Shown: positions 41,279 to 51,728, numbered from the stretch's first letter. The stretch: DNA of 64,000 nucleotides from Lepidostoma basale (GCA_022606425.2 JAHDVF020000467.1:248001-312000); one strand, 5' to 3'. The notes: generated from the letters alone by a model not told the origin. Translations and numbers: made by a program.

Positions 41279-41838
41279 AAAAAAATTTCTAAGTGGTTGG
41301 ATGCTAAAATATCTTTTCCTGAATCGACTTCCAAAGAGATTCAAGATAAATCAGAGATACCATCTACTTCTGGAAATACCAGCAGGAAGAAATCTTTTGG
41401 TAATTATACGAAATACTTGAGTTTGCGTCTGGCGACGAGTTAATGTACGCTGCACAAATTAGTTTAAGATCTGCGGGAAGAAGAGATGCTTCAAAAATTA
41501 TTGAGGAGATTACGTTTTCTCCAAAGAGAGCAACTAGTTGCTTTTTATTCTAGAATAAAAAAACATATAGAAAGTCTCCTAGGTCGGCTAAAATGTATTC
41601 ACGTGAAAAAGCACTAGCTTTGTTTGTTGATTCAAAACTTACTAAATATGCTCATTCAATCAAAAGCTAAAGCTCTAGGTGCTAATATTTACCCATCTTA
41701 CAAACATATTTTGGAAGCACAAAAAGTGCTATCCAGTCAATTCAGTTAAAATAACTGAAAATTGTGCAGAAGTAAATTTACAAAAGATATTGGACCATAT
41801 AATGGAAGGCTCACATGCTCCTCATTTCCTCTGACCCT
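41279..41838 (+). pseudogene. Degenerate N-terminal region of the Transib-like protein
   Basis: Across several frameshifts the strand reads MKKISKWLDAKISFPESTSK, LMYAAQISLRSAGRRDASKI, SREKALALFVDSKLTKYAHS, GANIYPSYKHILEAQK and ENCAEVNLQKILDHIMEG. I recall this order of motifs (RSAG..DA.K, ALA.FVD.KL.K, A..IYPSY, AEV.LQ.LLDH) from an uncharacterised insect and cnidarian protein family whose longer members resemble the RAG1/Transib core downstream. That core is absent here. At least four frame disruptions make this a pseudogene. Confidence 0.6.
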
Positions 41839-42300
41839 TTAATAACTTCCGACAGAAGTAACTCTCAGGGTAGTTTTAATCCAGAGGTTATAAAATTGCT
41901 ACAAAATCCGCAACCATCAGATACTACAGATAATCTATCTGAGATAACATGGTTATTATGATTCTACTTAATTTTCATTTTTGTCCTTATTTTACTTCAC
42001 GTTTTTTTAAAAATATTTTTACTACTTATACCTTCGAACAAGAATTACTTGTACATATGTATTTTACGGTATATCAATAGTTTAATTTCGTCTTAGATAA
42101 ATGCATTTTCTAACAATAATTAGTAGATTTATCTACATAATAATTTCGATGATTTACTAAATTTTGATATTTCTAATATAAGTTGAAATATATTATGTAT
42201 TCACATTTCTTTAATAAAACAAGTATTTCATACAACAAATATTGCAGTTTTTGTGTTAAAAAATTTTTTGAACCATTAATTACCTTTTTATTACAAATTT
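41839..42300. other. AT-rich remainder of the Transib-like element
   Basis: No coding capacity is seen between the degenerate gene and the right inverted repeat. Confidence 0.45.
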
Positions 42301-42384
42301 GAGAAATTTCCCGTCAGATTTGAATTTGGGACCTCTGTGGACCGTTTTAATGCAATACTGACCCACTGTAGTCAAGCCGTCCGA

Positions 42385-42650
42385 ATTTCATCCATTTTTT
42401 TTTAATTTTTCTTCGATGGCCCTACAGTCCATATCGAGCCTTAGCCTCCAGCTCCTCCTGTCCTCCGCTTCGACACTCCAATCTGAAACTCGTAACAATT
42501 TCGCCCCATCTCTCCCAACTTCATCCTCCCATCGCAGCCTTGGTCGTCCAATTGGTCTTCTACCAACTGGGTGCCACTCCAGCAATCTTTTTGAGGTTCG
42601 TGATGACGGCATCCTCTGCACGTGACTGGCCCATCTCAGTCTATTCAGTA
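42385..42650 (-). mobile_element. Family H LINE, 3' end
   Basis: The minus-strand frame 42388-42621 reads MQRMPSSRTSKRLLEWHPVG, RRPIGRPRLRWEDEVG and VEAEDRRSWR, very close to the copy at 28821. Confidence 0.8.
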
Positions 42651-42739
42651 ATAAAAAATAAATAAATAAATAATTGAATTACGATTGGGATTCGTTATAC
42701 AAAATGTTCCCTTACATTGAGAAGCATTCACAGATAGAT

Positions 42740-43010
42740 TAGTGCGCATATCCGTTATCACGTAAGCCAAATATTCGCTCGTAAAGAGCGTCACGTACCG
42801 ACTATAATAGCTCCAATGTGCCACCATCCGTCCTAAGCTTTCAGCCATTCGCCTTAAGATCAATATCCCGCGCCCGCTCGGCCAATAGCAGAATTTCCCG
42901 CCTTTATCCCCTGATCACGGGGCTCCAACGAGCCCGGCGATTGGTCAAAACTAGCCAGTCTCACAATATCTTTCATAGAAATCGTACGTTTCGGCGGGAT
43001 CTAAAATAAC
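42740..43010. promoter_or_regulatory. GC-richer stretch with two CCAAT motifs
   Basis: Unlike its surroundings this stretch is rich in GC (gcccgctcggccaatagc near 42875; gcccggcgattggtc near 42933), with CCAAT on both strands. It could be a promoter, but no coding start follows. Confidence 0.3.
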
Positions 43011-43064
43011 AAAAATCAGAATAATAATAAAAAAATTGTATAATATTTTCACAATACTTTATTA

Positions 43065-43130
43065 CACTCTTAACATACATGTTTCGGGTGGTTCTTATCC
43101 TTCTTACGTGTTGAAATTTTAACGATTGAA
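43065..43130 (-). repeat. Decayed hammerhead-type repeat
   Basis: The minus strand reads acacgtaagaaggataagaa then accacccgaaacatgtatgt. The second half is preserved and the core is mutated. Confidence 0.4.
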
Positions 43131-43154
43131 TGGTACAAAATCTTTACTGGTATA

Positions 43155-43560
43155 CTTAACTAACTAACTAACTAACCGTCACGCCGTCTTCCGAAGTGGT
43201 AGGCAGAAAGAATGGACTGCCACACTTTTCTTTCCTGACATATTTCTCTCGCTTTCTCAACATTCATACATCGTGTTACGCACGCGCGTCGATTTCTCTG
43301 ACTCCTCACATGGCCGACATTCAATATTTGATTTATTTGATCGTGCTACGTTTTTCTCAGTCTTGCTATATTTCTGGTTCCATTTACATCGTTAACATAT
43401 AATTTTTTTACCATTCTTTCTTCATTCATTCTTTCCATAGGTATGTCCAAACCATCTTAATGATCCTTTCATTATTTTATTCATAACACCATCATTCGCA
43501 CCGCATTCACTTATGATATTTTTATTCGAAACATAATACACAGAATATCGACACATTCCT
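43155..43560 (-). mobile_element. Family A LINE, 3' fragment
   Basis: Tail complement at 43156, then all C-terminal blocks with scattered indels. Directly followed by a second copy. Confidence 0.8.
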
Positions 43561-43565
43561 TTAAG

Positions 43566-43820
43566 ACTTTTTTTTCCTGACATACTACTCTCGCTTCCTC
43601 AACATACACAGATCGTGTCATGCTCACGTGTCCGACTTCAATATTTGATTTATTTTATCGTGCCACGTTTTCCTCGGTCTTCCTTTATTTCTGGTTCCAT
43701 TTACATCGTCCACATATAATTTTTTAAACATTAAACATTCATTCATTCTATCCATATGTCCAAACCATCTTAATGATCATTTCGTTATTTTGTTCATAAC
43801 ACCATCATTCGCACCGCGTT
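43566..43820 (-). mobile_element. Family A LINE, second tandem fragment
   Basis: Starts inside the coding block (ttttcctgacatactactctcg) with no tail and repeats the preceding copy at lower quality. Confidence 0.7.
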
Positions 43821-43829
43821 CATTACTTA

Positions 43830-44300
43830 ATTAAAAGGGGTGAAATCTAGTTATAGGGGTTATTGTTATTTAATTAGTTTTGTATAGGCAATGGGAATAA
43901 TTAATATTAATGAAAACTTCTAGAAAACCCACGTTTTCATTCATATTAATTATTATTGTTAATGAACAGTTTTTCGGCATTGTTCAAGAAATAATGCAGT
44001 TTTCTTAGAGTTATATTTATTTGGTTGTGTACCATCATCTGAAACATGTCTCTAAAGTGTAATAAAGTCTTTTTCTTCTTATTTTTGGTGTAGACCTTGT
44101 GGCCTTTTTCTTAAAATATCTTCCCAGCTGTCGGTATATATTTTTGGTGGTCTGGGGTCTTCTATATTTGGGTTGCCGTGCAACACAATGTGAAGAGATC
44201 AAAGAAGAAAGTCCATGTAATAAAGTGTTTTTGTTTTTAAAAGTTACTATTGTGAATCCATAACACCAAGTGAAGGCTTGCACGAAGAAAAAATAGTTTA
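43830..44300. other. Spacer upstream of the 44303 exon
   Basis: AT-rich. Near 44035 a short hammerhead-type scrap (ctgaaacatgtctc) is present. No TATA or initiator is convincing. Confidence 0.35.
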
Positions 44301-44302
44301 AA

Positions 44303-44755
44303 ATGTATGGAGAATTGGTAGCCCGAGCTATCATCACGAAGAGGGAACGAAAGACGATAACTTTGAAGCAGAAACTCGAAGTGATCAATCGTCTCGAGTC
44401 TGGAGAGAAGCAAATGAATGTCATCAGAGATTTGCGCTTGCACGGATCAACAGTGAGATCTATTTGGAAGAACAAAGATAAAATCAAGGAAGCCAATGAA
44501 AACGCAACGCCTTTGACTGCCACCCAAATATCAGGCCTACAAGCACCTATTGTCGTAGAAACTGAAAGACAGCTGACTTCTGAAGTGGCGAAAGCATACG
44601 AGGAGCGACTCCCTATCGTGGGAAGATGGATTCAGAAACGGGCCATCGAGATCTTCGAGAGTTTGAAACCTCTCTACCCCGGTCAAGATGTCACGTTCAA
44701 AGCTAGTTGGGGCTGGTACAGAAGATTCCGTATGAGAAATCTCCGTAGAGATAAT
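44303..44755 (+). CDS. CENP-B-type DNA-binding exon
   Basis: ATG at 44303 opens 151 codons ending at the donor GTAAGT (44756), phase 0. Residues 15-60 form a helix-turn-helix (ITLKQKLEVINRLESGEKQM to TVRSIWKNKDKI). Residues 85-150 form the CENP-B/Tc5 domain, diverged: the usual ISGP is replaced by LPIVGRWIQKRA, but KASWGWYRRFRMRNLRRDN is clear. No DDE domain follows. After the donor comes a LINE 3' end in reverse. Confidence 0.72.
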
Positions 44756-44789
44756 GTAAGTTGCTTTCTCTTTCTTCTTCAGCCTTTCA

Positions 44790-45110
44790 TCCTTCTTCTT
44801 CTTTAACAGCCGTTGTCGTCCACTGCTGGACATAGGCCTCCCCCAAACTTCTCCATGCATGACATGTCATACGGGGGGTGGTTGGCATTACAACGCCTGG
44901 CTTGCCAGACGGATTGGCGAGGTGTCCTTCCACGTTAGCCTATGCATCAATATTATCCACCGAGGTTAATTACTCGATCTCTAACGTTTCGCATAGTTTC
45001 CAGGGGAGACCAAAGTCGAGGAGGTGTGGATAGGTACTTGGGATCAGATCAATCTTCCAGCGTAGCATGGCCATCACCACGGTGATGACCATGCACCGCT
45101 TGAAGAGTCA
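44790..45110 (-). mobile_element. LINE 3' end, family O
   Basis: A close copy of 10288-10610. A short inverted segment (ggccatcaccacggtgatgaccatgc region near 45067-45094) is added. Confidence 0.6.
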
Positions 45111-45310
45111 ATACGATCCCCCTTACTCCCCCATTCACTGATGGATATAGGCCTCTTCCATTTCCCCCACTCGTCCCTGCCTCGTTCCTTCTGCATCCAG
45201 TCGTTCCAGCTATTCGGGCAATATCATTAGTCCATCTTTTAAGTGGTCTCCCGACACTCTTTTTATTTTTTCTTCCAAGTAGCTTCCCGTTTATTAAGTT
45301 ATTATTCATT
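45110..45310 (-). mobile_element. LINE 3' end, family P
   Basis: The minus strand reads KLLGRKNKKSVGRPLKRWTN and DIARIAG, followed by GLYPSVNG: an RTE-like C-terminus. Confidence 0.65.
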
Positions 45311-45660
45311 CATTCATTTCTCGGCGCTACATCCCGGTGTGAGACTTGGCCTCCTCCACAACGGTCCTCCACTGACTTCTGTCTCTGGCCATCTCTCTCC
45401 ATTCCCCAGCTCCTTCCATTTTCTCCCAATCTTGTTCCACGCAATCCGCCCATCTTTTCCTCGGTCTGCCTCTTCTCTTTTCGCGAGGCACCCATCTGGA
45501 TATAATTTGTGGTGTTCTACCCTCTGGCATTCTCTCCACATGGCCAGCCCACCGTAGGCGTTGAGACTTCACTCTTCATCTCACTACTGTTTCCTGGTTA
45601 GTCAGTACTTCAAGCTCAAGGTTTCTTTTAATTCTATAAGTCCCATCCTCCAGCGCGGGT
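45311..45660 (-). mobile_element. LINE 3' end, family Q
   Basis: The minus-strand frame reads LRWAGHVERMPEGRTPQIIS, RGRPRKRWADCVEQDWEKM and WREMARDRSQWRTVVEEA, another distinct C-terminus. It is followed by a GAAT repeat at its tail. Confidence 0.75.
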
Positions 45661-45689
45661 CCAAAAAAGTTATTATATCTGTTTAAATT

Positions 45690-46095
45690 GAAAACACTGT
45701 CATAATATTACAATTTCTTAAATAGTCCATTGTTTTGGCCGAAACACTGTTATAATATCACAAGTTCTTATTCACAGTTCTTATTTCATAGTTTATTGTA
45801 ACACCCGATGATGCCAACATCGGTTGGCGAAACAGCTGTCGCGACACTCTCTTTTTCTTCTTCTTCTTCTCCTTATAGACCTTTGGTCTGTTCCTGAAAT
45901 CAGGCTGAATAAAAATAAATTGTGATTACTGTTAAAATTTAAAACACTGTTATAATATCACAATTTCTTTTTATTCACTAAGAGTGTCGCTACAGCTGTT
46001 TCGCCAACCGATATTGGCATCATCAGGTGTTACAATAAACTGTGAAGAAGAAATTGTGATATTATAACAGTGTTTTAAATTTTAACAGTTATAAT
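45690..46095. repeat. Cluster of hammerhead-type repeats
   Basis: The plus-strand motif at 45785-45855 has CCGATGA (one core change), GGCGAAACAGCTGTC and a GTC triplet. The minus-strand motif at 45980-46035 has CTGATGA, GAAACAGCTGT and a mutated triplet. Both are flanked by the tataatatcacaatttct segment in opposite orientations. Confidence 0.65.
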
Positions 46096-46344
46096 GTTGA
46101 AGTATCATAGTAATATACAATGTTATTTTATTTTTTATATAACTCTTTAAACTATTACACTTCTTTTTTACGATTTTTTTATGAATTAAATCACCGTTTT
46201 TTTTCACTTGAGTTTATTTTTCTCCCATAAATAAACCCAAACGTTGAAATAACTGAGTTTTTATAACAAAATTCGTCAAAATAAATAATGTAAGTGATAT
46301 AAAAAATAAAGTAATATTATATTCCAAAAAAGCTTTGTAAAATA

Positions 46345-46435
46345 GAGTGGGGAATCTCTGTGTAAGAGAGTCGTTCTACCTGAACTGACCTCTATGTAAG
46401 AGAGAGACGAAACATGACCTCTATAAAAGAGCGTC
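46345..46435 (+). promoter_or_regulatory. Tigger-type 5' end with TATA box
   Basis: Three related segments (aatctctgtgtaagagag, gacctctatgtaagagag, gacctctataaaagagcg) are spaced over 46348-46432 like subterminal transposase sites. The last contains TATAAAAG at 46422-46429, about 180 bases before the ATG at 46610. Confidence 0.5.
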
Positions 46436-46609
46436 TGGTTCACAGATGTAGCCGCAGCGTCGCTGCGAACGCACGTGTTGACAGGTTCCGACAAATTTCT
46501 TTGTACACGCACCCTAATTCGTTTTTGCTTCGAAAATCAGCGTTAGTGATCAATCTATCGTTGTCCTTAAATCATTTAGTGGTGAATCGTAACGGATTTC
46601 CGCGTCGAA

Positions 46610-47461
46610 ATGTCTAAACGGAATACTTTAACGTTAAGTGATAAATTGAAGATGTTAACTGCTTACGAAAACGGAAAATCGCGAATCGATATTGAAAAAA
46701 AATTTAACGTGGGGGATTCGACATATTATAAAATTATTAAAAACGCAGAAGCTATCAAGTCCGAGTGTGGCGAGGGTCACGGCAAGATGAAACGCAAAAG
46801 GAAGTATAAATATCCGGAAGTTGAGAGTTGTCTTGTTGATTGGATCAAGCAGACACTGAACACAAACGACCCGGTAAGTGGACCCATACTCAAAATAAAG
46901 GCCCAAGAATTTGCATTTAAAATCGGCGAAAAAGACTTTAAAGCTAGCAACGGCTGGCTGGGTGGATTTAAAAAACGTCATAATTTAGCGTTTAAAAAAA
47001 TATGCGGCGAGAGCAATTCTGTAGATGAAAGTGTCAAACAAAAATGGATTACTTACATTCCCAATGTATTAAGTGCAAAAAACGCAGGTCTACAATATAC
47101 TACCGACTCCGAAGAAGTCTGTTCAAGCGATGATGGCTGGACCAGTGCAACTATCGAGCCAACGTTCCAAGATTTTGTCAACCAAGACCACGTGGAAGTC
47201 CCCTATGATCAAATGGACGAGGATATTGTTTCGGATTGTATCAACAACCGCACAGAGGAATATGACAATAACAGTAATAGGAGAGGGGACGAAGGCTTAG
47301 ACAATTTCGAAAAACTGACTGTTAAGAAGCAAGACGCTATTGAAGCTCTGGAGAAATTGCGCATGTTTTTGAAAATGACTGAAAGCGATCCGTCTGTGTT
47401 TGATCTGATAGGTAACCTGGAGAAAAATGTGGCAAATTCATCGCTCAAGAAGCAGAGAAAG
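46610..47461 (+). CDS. Tigger-derived protein lacking the nuclease domain
   Basis: ATG at 46610 opens an intact frame of 284 codons up to the possible donor GTAACC (47462); without splicing it ends two codons later. Residues 1-60 form the first helix-turn-helix (LTLSDKLKMLTAYENGKSRI). Residues 75-140 form the CENP-B helix-turn-helix (NDPVSGPILKIKAQEFAF, KASNGWLGGFKKRHNL). Instead of the DDE nuclease of about 230 residues the frame passes directly to an acidic segment and then a Tigger-like C-terminus (VKKQDAIEALEKLRMFLKMT, FDLIGNLEKNV). The nuclease has been lost in frame, leaving DNA-binding plus C-terminal interaction parts. Confidence 0.78.
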
Positions 47462-47469
47462 GTAACCTA

Positions 47470-47730
47470 ATCGATTTATTTAACAATGCTTGATTTTGGA
47501 GACTTTTAAAAAAAAAGTGAATATTTTATTTATTTATTCGATTTAATATGGGAGTATCGTGAGAGGACTCGCATTACTGAACCCCACTTATTTATTATTA
47601 ATTATTTGCCTGGCATTATTTATAATAAAAGTAACAATAATAATAAATTGGATGATTTAGAGAGCGCCATTTTTATGAATTAATCATCTCAAGGGCGCTG
47701 TAGCTCCATTTTATGACCAAGTTGAGGGTA
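47470..47730. other. AT-rich spacer
   Basis: No gene is seen. A scrap resembling the CR1/L2 terminus (catctcaagggcgctg) is at 47685-47700. Confidence 0.4.
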
Positions 47731-47734
47731 AACA

Positions 47735-47922
47735 TTTTAGTTAAATGAACATTTTGGTTCAGAATAAACATTTTGTTAAAAATACAAAAATTGTTTAAAA
47801 TGAACATTTTGTAAAAAATAAACATTTTTGTAAAAATAAACATTCAGTTTAAAATAAACATTTTGTTAAAAACATATTTTTTTTTAAAGATAAACATTTT
47901 TGTTAAAAAAAAAACATTTTAG
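47735..47922. repeat. Imperfect tandem array of an aacatttt unit
   Basis: About ten irregular repeats of a 17-20 base unit of the form aataaacattttgttaaa. It directly abuts the 3' end of the CR1/L2-type LINE that follows and may be that element's expanded tail. Confidence 0.7.
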
Positions 47923-47929
47923 TATGGGG

Positions 47930-48260
47930 GCTGCACCTGACGCAGTCGATCAACGTTTGCATCAGGATAGGACAGTTTGAACAGGTGCGTTTTGAGCCTC
48001 GATCTAAACTTAGACGGGTTTTCAATGCACTTTAAGTCTGCAGGGAGACCGTTCCAGGCCGAGAGGCCAGCTACACCAAAGGCCCGGTCGCCGAAATTTG
48101 TGCGAGGATAACGCTACGGTACGTAGAATCTACCCATCGCAGAAGACCTTGCTGATCGCAATGTAGACTGTCTAGCATTCAGTTTCTCGGTGATGCAGAG
48201 TTCAGATATGTAGGCGGGTGCCATTCCATGCAGCGCCTTAAATACAGTCCAACAGAGCTT
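47930..48260 (-). mobile_element. CR1/L2-type LINE, 3' end
   Basis: The minus strand reads FKALHGMAPAYISELCITEK, a stop near FYVP, then NFGDRAFGVAGLSAWNGLPA and FRSRLKTHLFKLSYPDAN. This is the highly characteristic C-terminal end of CR1/L2-group reverse transcriptases. One nonsense codon is visible. Confidence 0.85.
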
Positions 48261-48990
48261 ATATTGTATTCTTTCCGGACATTTCAGCGAATGGAGTCAA
48301 ATAAAAATTACTACGATAATACATCCATAGTTTTTACTACACAGGTGGAGAGAGAAATGAACAAATATATTAATTCTCGGTTTGAAACAGAAAAGCAGAT
48401 CCATATCATTTAATGAGTAATGTTAGCGTCCTTGCCCGATGACAGCCCATCGTTACCACACTCCTTTGGTACACCAGAATACTGCGACTCCAGCTCTATT
48501 ATTTCTTGCACTACTCCAACTTCATCTCTTTCATTTCCAGACCACGACCTAAATTATTACCATCTTCTTTATCAAAAATAACCCTTTACCACCAAGTTAT
48601 CCACCATCATTCAGTCCTTTACCCCTCCAGCAATCAATGCGGATAAAACAATTTAAATCCTCCCCGATAGCCCACTACGTACTCCGCCAAACAAAATGGT
48701 TTCACGCAGGATACTATCTCCTACCACAATTCCATCCAGGCACTGCTCCTCTTATCTTCCCCTCGGGAACAGACTTTTTTTATAAATACAATCCCAACCC
48801 TAACTGGTCTTCCATTCCTTGACAATAATGTAAGACTTTATCATAAACCCAAAATCCCCCCTCGCCCTCTTTCGGAGGGACACTCCAGGCCATACATTTA
48901 ACATCAATGTTTCCTACAGACGTAAGAGGAATAGCCATTAGAGCTGAACCTCTGCAAGCCAGAAAATCCAAGTCGAAGTCTTGAAAATAT
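48261..48990 (+). other. Spacer ending in a Jockey-like 3' scrap
   Basis: Pyrimidine-rich non-coding sequence. The last part (48905-48990, cagacgtaagaggaatag then gagctgaacctctgcaagcc) is the end of the Jockey-like family. Confidence 0.5.
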
Positions 48991-49176
48991 TACGAAATAA
49001 TTTATACAAAAAAAAAATTGAATATGAATTAGAAATTTGATATCATTTTAATTATTATAATAGTGTTCCAAAATAAACAGTTTAGAATGTTATATTACGT
49101 TAAAATTTTTTTTTATGAAATCTGTTTAAGGTAATATAATTTAAGTAATTTTTTGTTTGTTTCATCTTTAACCGCC

Positions 49177-49460
49177 CTTCCTTCGGGTAATTTTCCGAGA
49201 AACGTAAAAAAATAAAACAGGTTTTTTATTAATTAAATTGAATTATGTATAATTATTATTATTTTAAATTATGAAACGTCAAAAATCGACCGCACACTTC
49301 GCCTGCCCCTTGTAAAACTATCACATTTGTGAAGATTTGTACTCAAGTGTTGTAGGCACACGCGCGTATCCCTAACAGTTTGTACATTTTAGATACATTG
49401 ATTTTTCTCAGCGCGTACACGATACGGGATAGCGTAGAAATGGTACAGTCAGAGTGAACT
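49177..49460. repeat. Dispersed repeat R1
   Basis: Direct relative of 34374-35155 without its insert. Confidence 0.65.
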
Positions 49461-49650
49461 GGTTAAGGTGTTCCGGATGTCTATTAAGTGCAGAAAAAAC
49501 TATGAATATTTTACATCATCCGCTATCATCATACATCATCCATCATCCATTCGTTCCTTTTCCAAACCGTCTTAGCGTCCCTTTCTTACATTGCTTTCTC
49601 AACCCCTCCGATGAAATGGCGTATGGGTTAGTTAGTTTGTTAATATTCAG
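49460..49650 (+). mobile_element. Family A LINE, decayed scrap
   Basis: Ends atggcgtatgggttagttagt, like the family tail. The rest is rearranged, with a reversed piece at 49555-49600. Confidence 0.5.
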
Positions 49651-49679
49651 TATCATGAAATATTTGAGTTCAAGTTCAT

Positions 49680-49975
49680 AATGAAAGTTTAATATAATAT
49701 TTCTGATATAGTACACGATACGTCTATGGTTTCGAAAATACCATAGACGTATCGAGTATAGACGTCGGTTCTCGGAAGTGCGTGGTTTGTCCGGTAGGGG
49801 GAGAATGTTTGCAACAGTGTGAGTAACCCCTCCTATAATCCACTACTTGTGTAGTATAGAAAGCCATCTGATTGGTTCCTGAATCTAAACGCGACAATCA
49901 GTATCCTACCAGACGCAAGGCGGAGCGCATGTCCTTGTTCCGCATGTTCCTTAAATACTCGGTGATCACAAAAAC
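49680..49975 (+). promoter_or_regulatory. Promoter region of helix-turn-helix gene 1
   Basis: Contains an inverted pair at 49718-49760 (cgtctatggtttcgaaaata / ccatagacgt), a CCAAT box in reverse (gattggttcc near 49870) and the arthropod initiator TCAGT at about 49898. The same elements are found in order upstream of gene 2 (58860-59157) and, partly, at 29890-30020. Confidence 0.55.
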
Positions 49976-50077
49976 ATGTCGAAATTAGGAAAAGGAAGGC
50001 CGCTTTCGGGCCATGCAAAAGAGATTGTGATTAATGTTCACGCATATCTTAAAGAAATACATAAAACCAGCAATTCG
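49976..50077 (+). CDS. Small helix-turn-helix gene 1, exon 1
   Basis: ATG at 49976 encodes MSKLGKGRPLSGHAKEIVIN through LKEIHKTSNS (34 residues) and stops at the donor GTAATT (50078), phase 0. With exon 2 it makes a compact helical domain of the pattern GR.LS...KEIV.NV..YLKE, then V.K..ATG......I.RI. This resembles the N-terminal helix-turn-helix of a widespread group of insect transposase-like proteins of the Tc1/IS630 type, but I cannot name the family. Exon 1 is 33/34 identical to that of gene 2. Confidence 0.7.
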
Positions 50078-50134
50078 GTAATTATTTTATTCACTATTAT
50101 TTTGTAACTAACAAAACTTAAACAACTTACCTTA

Positions 50135-50250
50135 GTAGCAGAGTGGCAACAGCTATGACTCCACAACGAAGGTGATTTGATGACAGTGTGATTCTCAACA
50201 CTCTTTGGTCTAGTGTGGAATTCACGTGACATTAAATATACAGTAATTGG
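50135..50250 (+). mobile_element. tRNA-headed SINE in the intron of helix-turn-helix gene 1
   Basis: A decayed copy (tagcagagtggcaacagc, ctctttggtctagtgtgg) at the same intron position as the copy in gene 2 (59315), so it predates the duplication. Confidence 0.7.
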
Positions 50251-50322
50251 GTTCAAATAACCTGTTTTTTTACAACAACAAATTTTTTTGGAAAAGCGTT
50301 CATTTTTTGAATTTGATTTTAG

Positions 50323-50463
50323 ATTGTCCCGGTGTTGGATCAAGTTTCTAAAGCAACAGGATTGGCGAAAATGACAATACAGAGGATTTCTTCTGACTTT
50401 AATAAACGAGGATTGTCATATGCCATAATGTCTCCTAAAAGAATCAAGATTTACAAAAAGAAG
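50323..50463 (+). CDS. Small helix-turn-helix gene 1, exon 2
   Basis: The acceptor is ttgattttag (ending at 50322) and the donor GTATAT is at 50464. The exon is 47 codons, phase 0 at both ends. It encodes IVPVLDQVSKATGLAKMTIQ, then RISSDFNKRGLSYAIMSPKR and a basic end (IKIYKKK). The ATGLAKMTIQRI segment looks like the turn and recognition helix. A phase-0 acceptor downstream is at 54293; splicing there would attach an acidic BESS-like tail. Confidence 0.7.
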
Positions 50464-50474
50464 GTATATGTTGA

Positions 50475-50960
50475 TAAAACTAACTTACCATCACGCCGTT
50501 TCTCCGTAGGTGTAGGCAGAGAGGATGGAACGCCACACTGTTCTATCCTGACACTACTCTCGGGCTCGATTGTTCCGACTTCGAACATGGCCGCCTTTAA
50601 GTAATTGATTAATCTGGTCATGCCATGTCCATCTTGACCGTCCTCGACTTCTTTTTCCACTCACACTACTTGTATATATATATTTGTTATTCGTTCCATT
50701 TGACCGAACCATCTTAGTGACCATTTCATAACTTCATTTAGGACGCATTCATACCTTTCTTAATCCTTCATTATATATTCTATCATACATTGTTTTTTCG
50801 CACATTCTTATTAATGATCTCATTTCTACAGCATTCATTATACTTCTATCTTTCTTCTGTCAACTTTAAGCTTCATTTCCATACATAAGGGTTGGCACTA
50901 GAATCCCACTGTGCACTGCCATCTTTGCTTCGATATATTTATATTTGGAGTGATGATTTT
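50475..50960 (-). mobile_element. Family A LINE, intronic copy
   Basis: Begins 12 bases after the exon 2 donor with the tail complement. The same insertion, further disrupted, follows exon 2 of gene 2 at 61409, so it was present before the duplication. Confidence 0.8.
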
Positions 50961-50994
50961 GTGGGTTGGTTATGTGATTGACAACAACAACCTG

Positions 50995-51520
50995 CCACAA
51001 CAACAAACCATCACACCGTTTCCCCGCAGGGGTAGGCAGAGAGAATGGACCGCCACACTACTCTATCCTGACATACCTCTCTAGCTTCCTCGACATTCAT
51101 ACAGCGACTCATACACGCACGTCGATTTTTCCGGCTTCTGATATGACCAACCTTTAAAATTAGATTAATTTGGTCATGCCATGTTTTCCTCGGTCTACCT
51201 CGACTCCGTACTCCATTTACATCGTTAACGTATACTTTTTTAACCATTCTTTCTTCACCCATGAACACCCTATATCCGAACCACTGCAGCGATCCTTTCA
51301 TAATTTTGTTCATTCCTTCTTTCGCTCTACATTCCTTTCTAATATCAGCATTTGAGATTCTGTCCTACATCGTTCTACCACGCATACGTCTTAGGGACCA
51401 CATCTCTACCGCATTTATTCTGCTCTCATCTTTCTTCTGCCAGTTCCATGCTTCGCTCCCATACATAAGGGTTGGGACCAGAACTCCATTGTGAACGGCC
51501 ATTTTCGCTTTCATTGATAA
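50995..51520 (-). mobile_element. Family A LINE, 3' fragment
   Basis: Open from 51313 to 51011 (MNKIMKGSLQWFGYRVFMGE to SAYPCGETV). Close to the copy at 1690-2215. The tail is CAACAA-like instead of GTTA. Confidence 0.85.
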
Positions 51521-51599
51521 AATTATAACTTCGATAATTCAGTGATAAGACTTTGTAATTAATAATTAAAAAAAACTGTATTTTTTTAAAACCACTACC

Positions 51600-51728
51600 A
51601 CCTTTGTCTTTTGTTCGACTGCGACCGGTTTCGCCAGACTGACTGGCATCGACCTACTGGTCCAGCTCAGAAACCAGTATGTTGATGCCAGTCGAAATCA
51701 GCCGCTGTCGAAATAAAGACAGTGTTCG
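51600..51728. repeat. Inverted pair of hammerhead-type repeats (second type)
   Basis: The left arm (minus strand) reads gtcgatgccagtcagtctgg, cgaaaccggtcgcagtcg. The right arm (plus strand) reads gttgatgccagtcgaaat and cgctgtcgaaataaag. Both lack the canonical CTGATGA. Confidence 0.5.

Larger units (their letters stand above)
40528..42339 (+). mobile_element. Transib-like DNA transposon, decayed
   Basis: The inverted ends are about 35 bases. The left begins CACTGAGGTACCAAAG and the complement of the right begins CACAGAGGTCCCAAAT; both then share TCAA.TCT..CGGGAAATT. The exact 5-base duplication gaccg flanks it (40523-40527 and 42340-42344). Transib elements, the relatives of RAG1, have 5-base GC-rich duplications and ends starting CAC. 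The 1812-bp interior holds relics of a protein family (see 41279). The superfamily call is inferred from ends plus duplication and is not proven. Confidence 0.65.

Noticed and set aside
44786..45660. Coding exons after the 44303 donor
   Set aside because: The open frames here are both strands of three LINE 3' ends, identified by RGRPRKRW-type motifs and by a second copy at 10288.
47960..48260. A host gene on the minus strand
   Set aside because: The protein-like text is the C-terminal end of a CR1/L2 reverse transcriptase with a stop, a common repeat.
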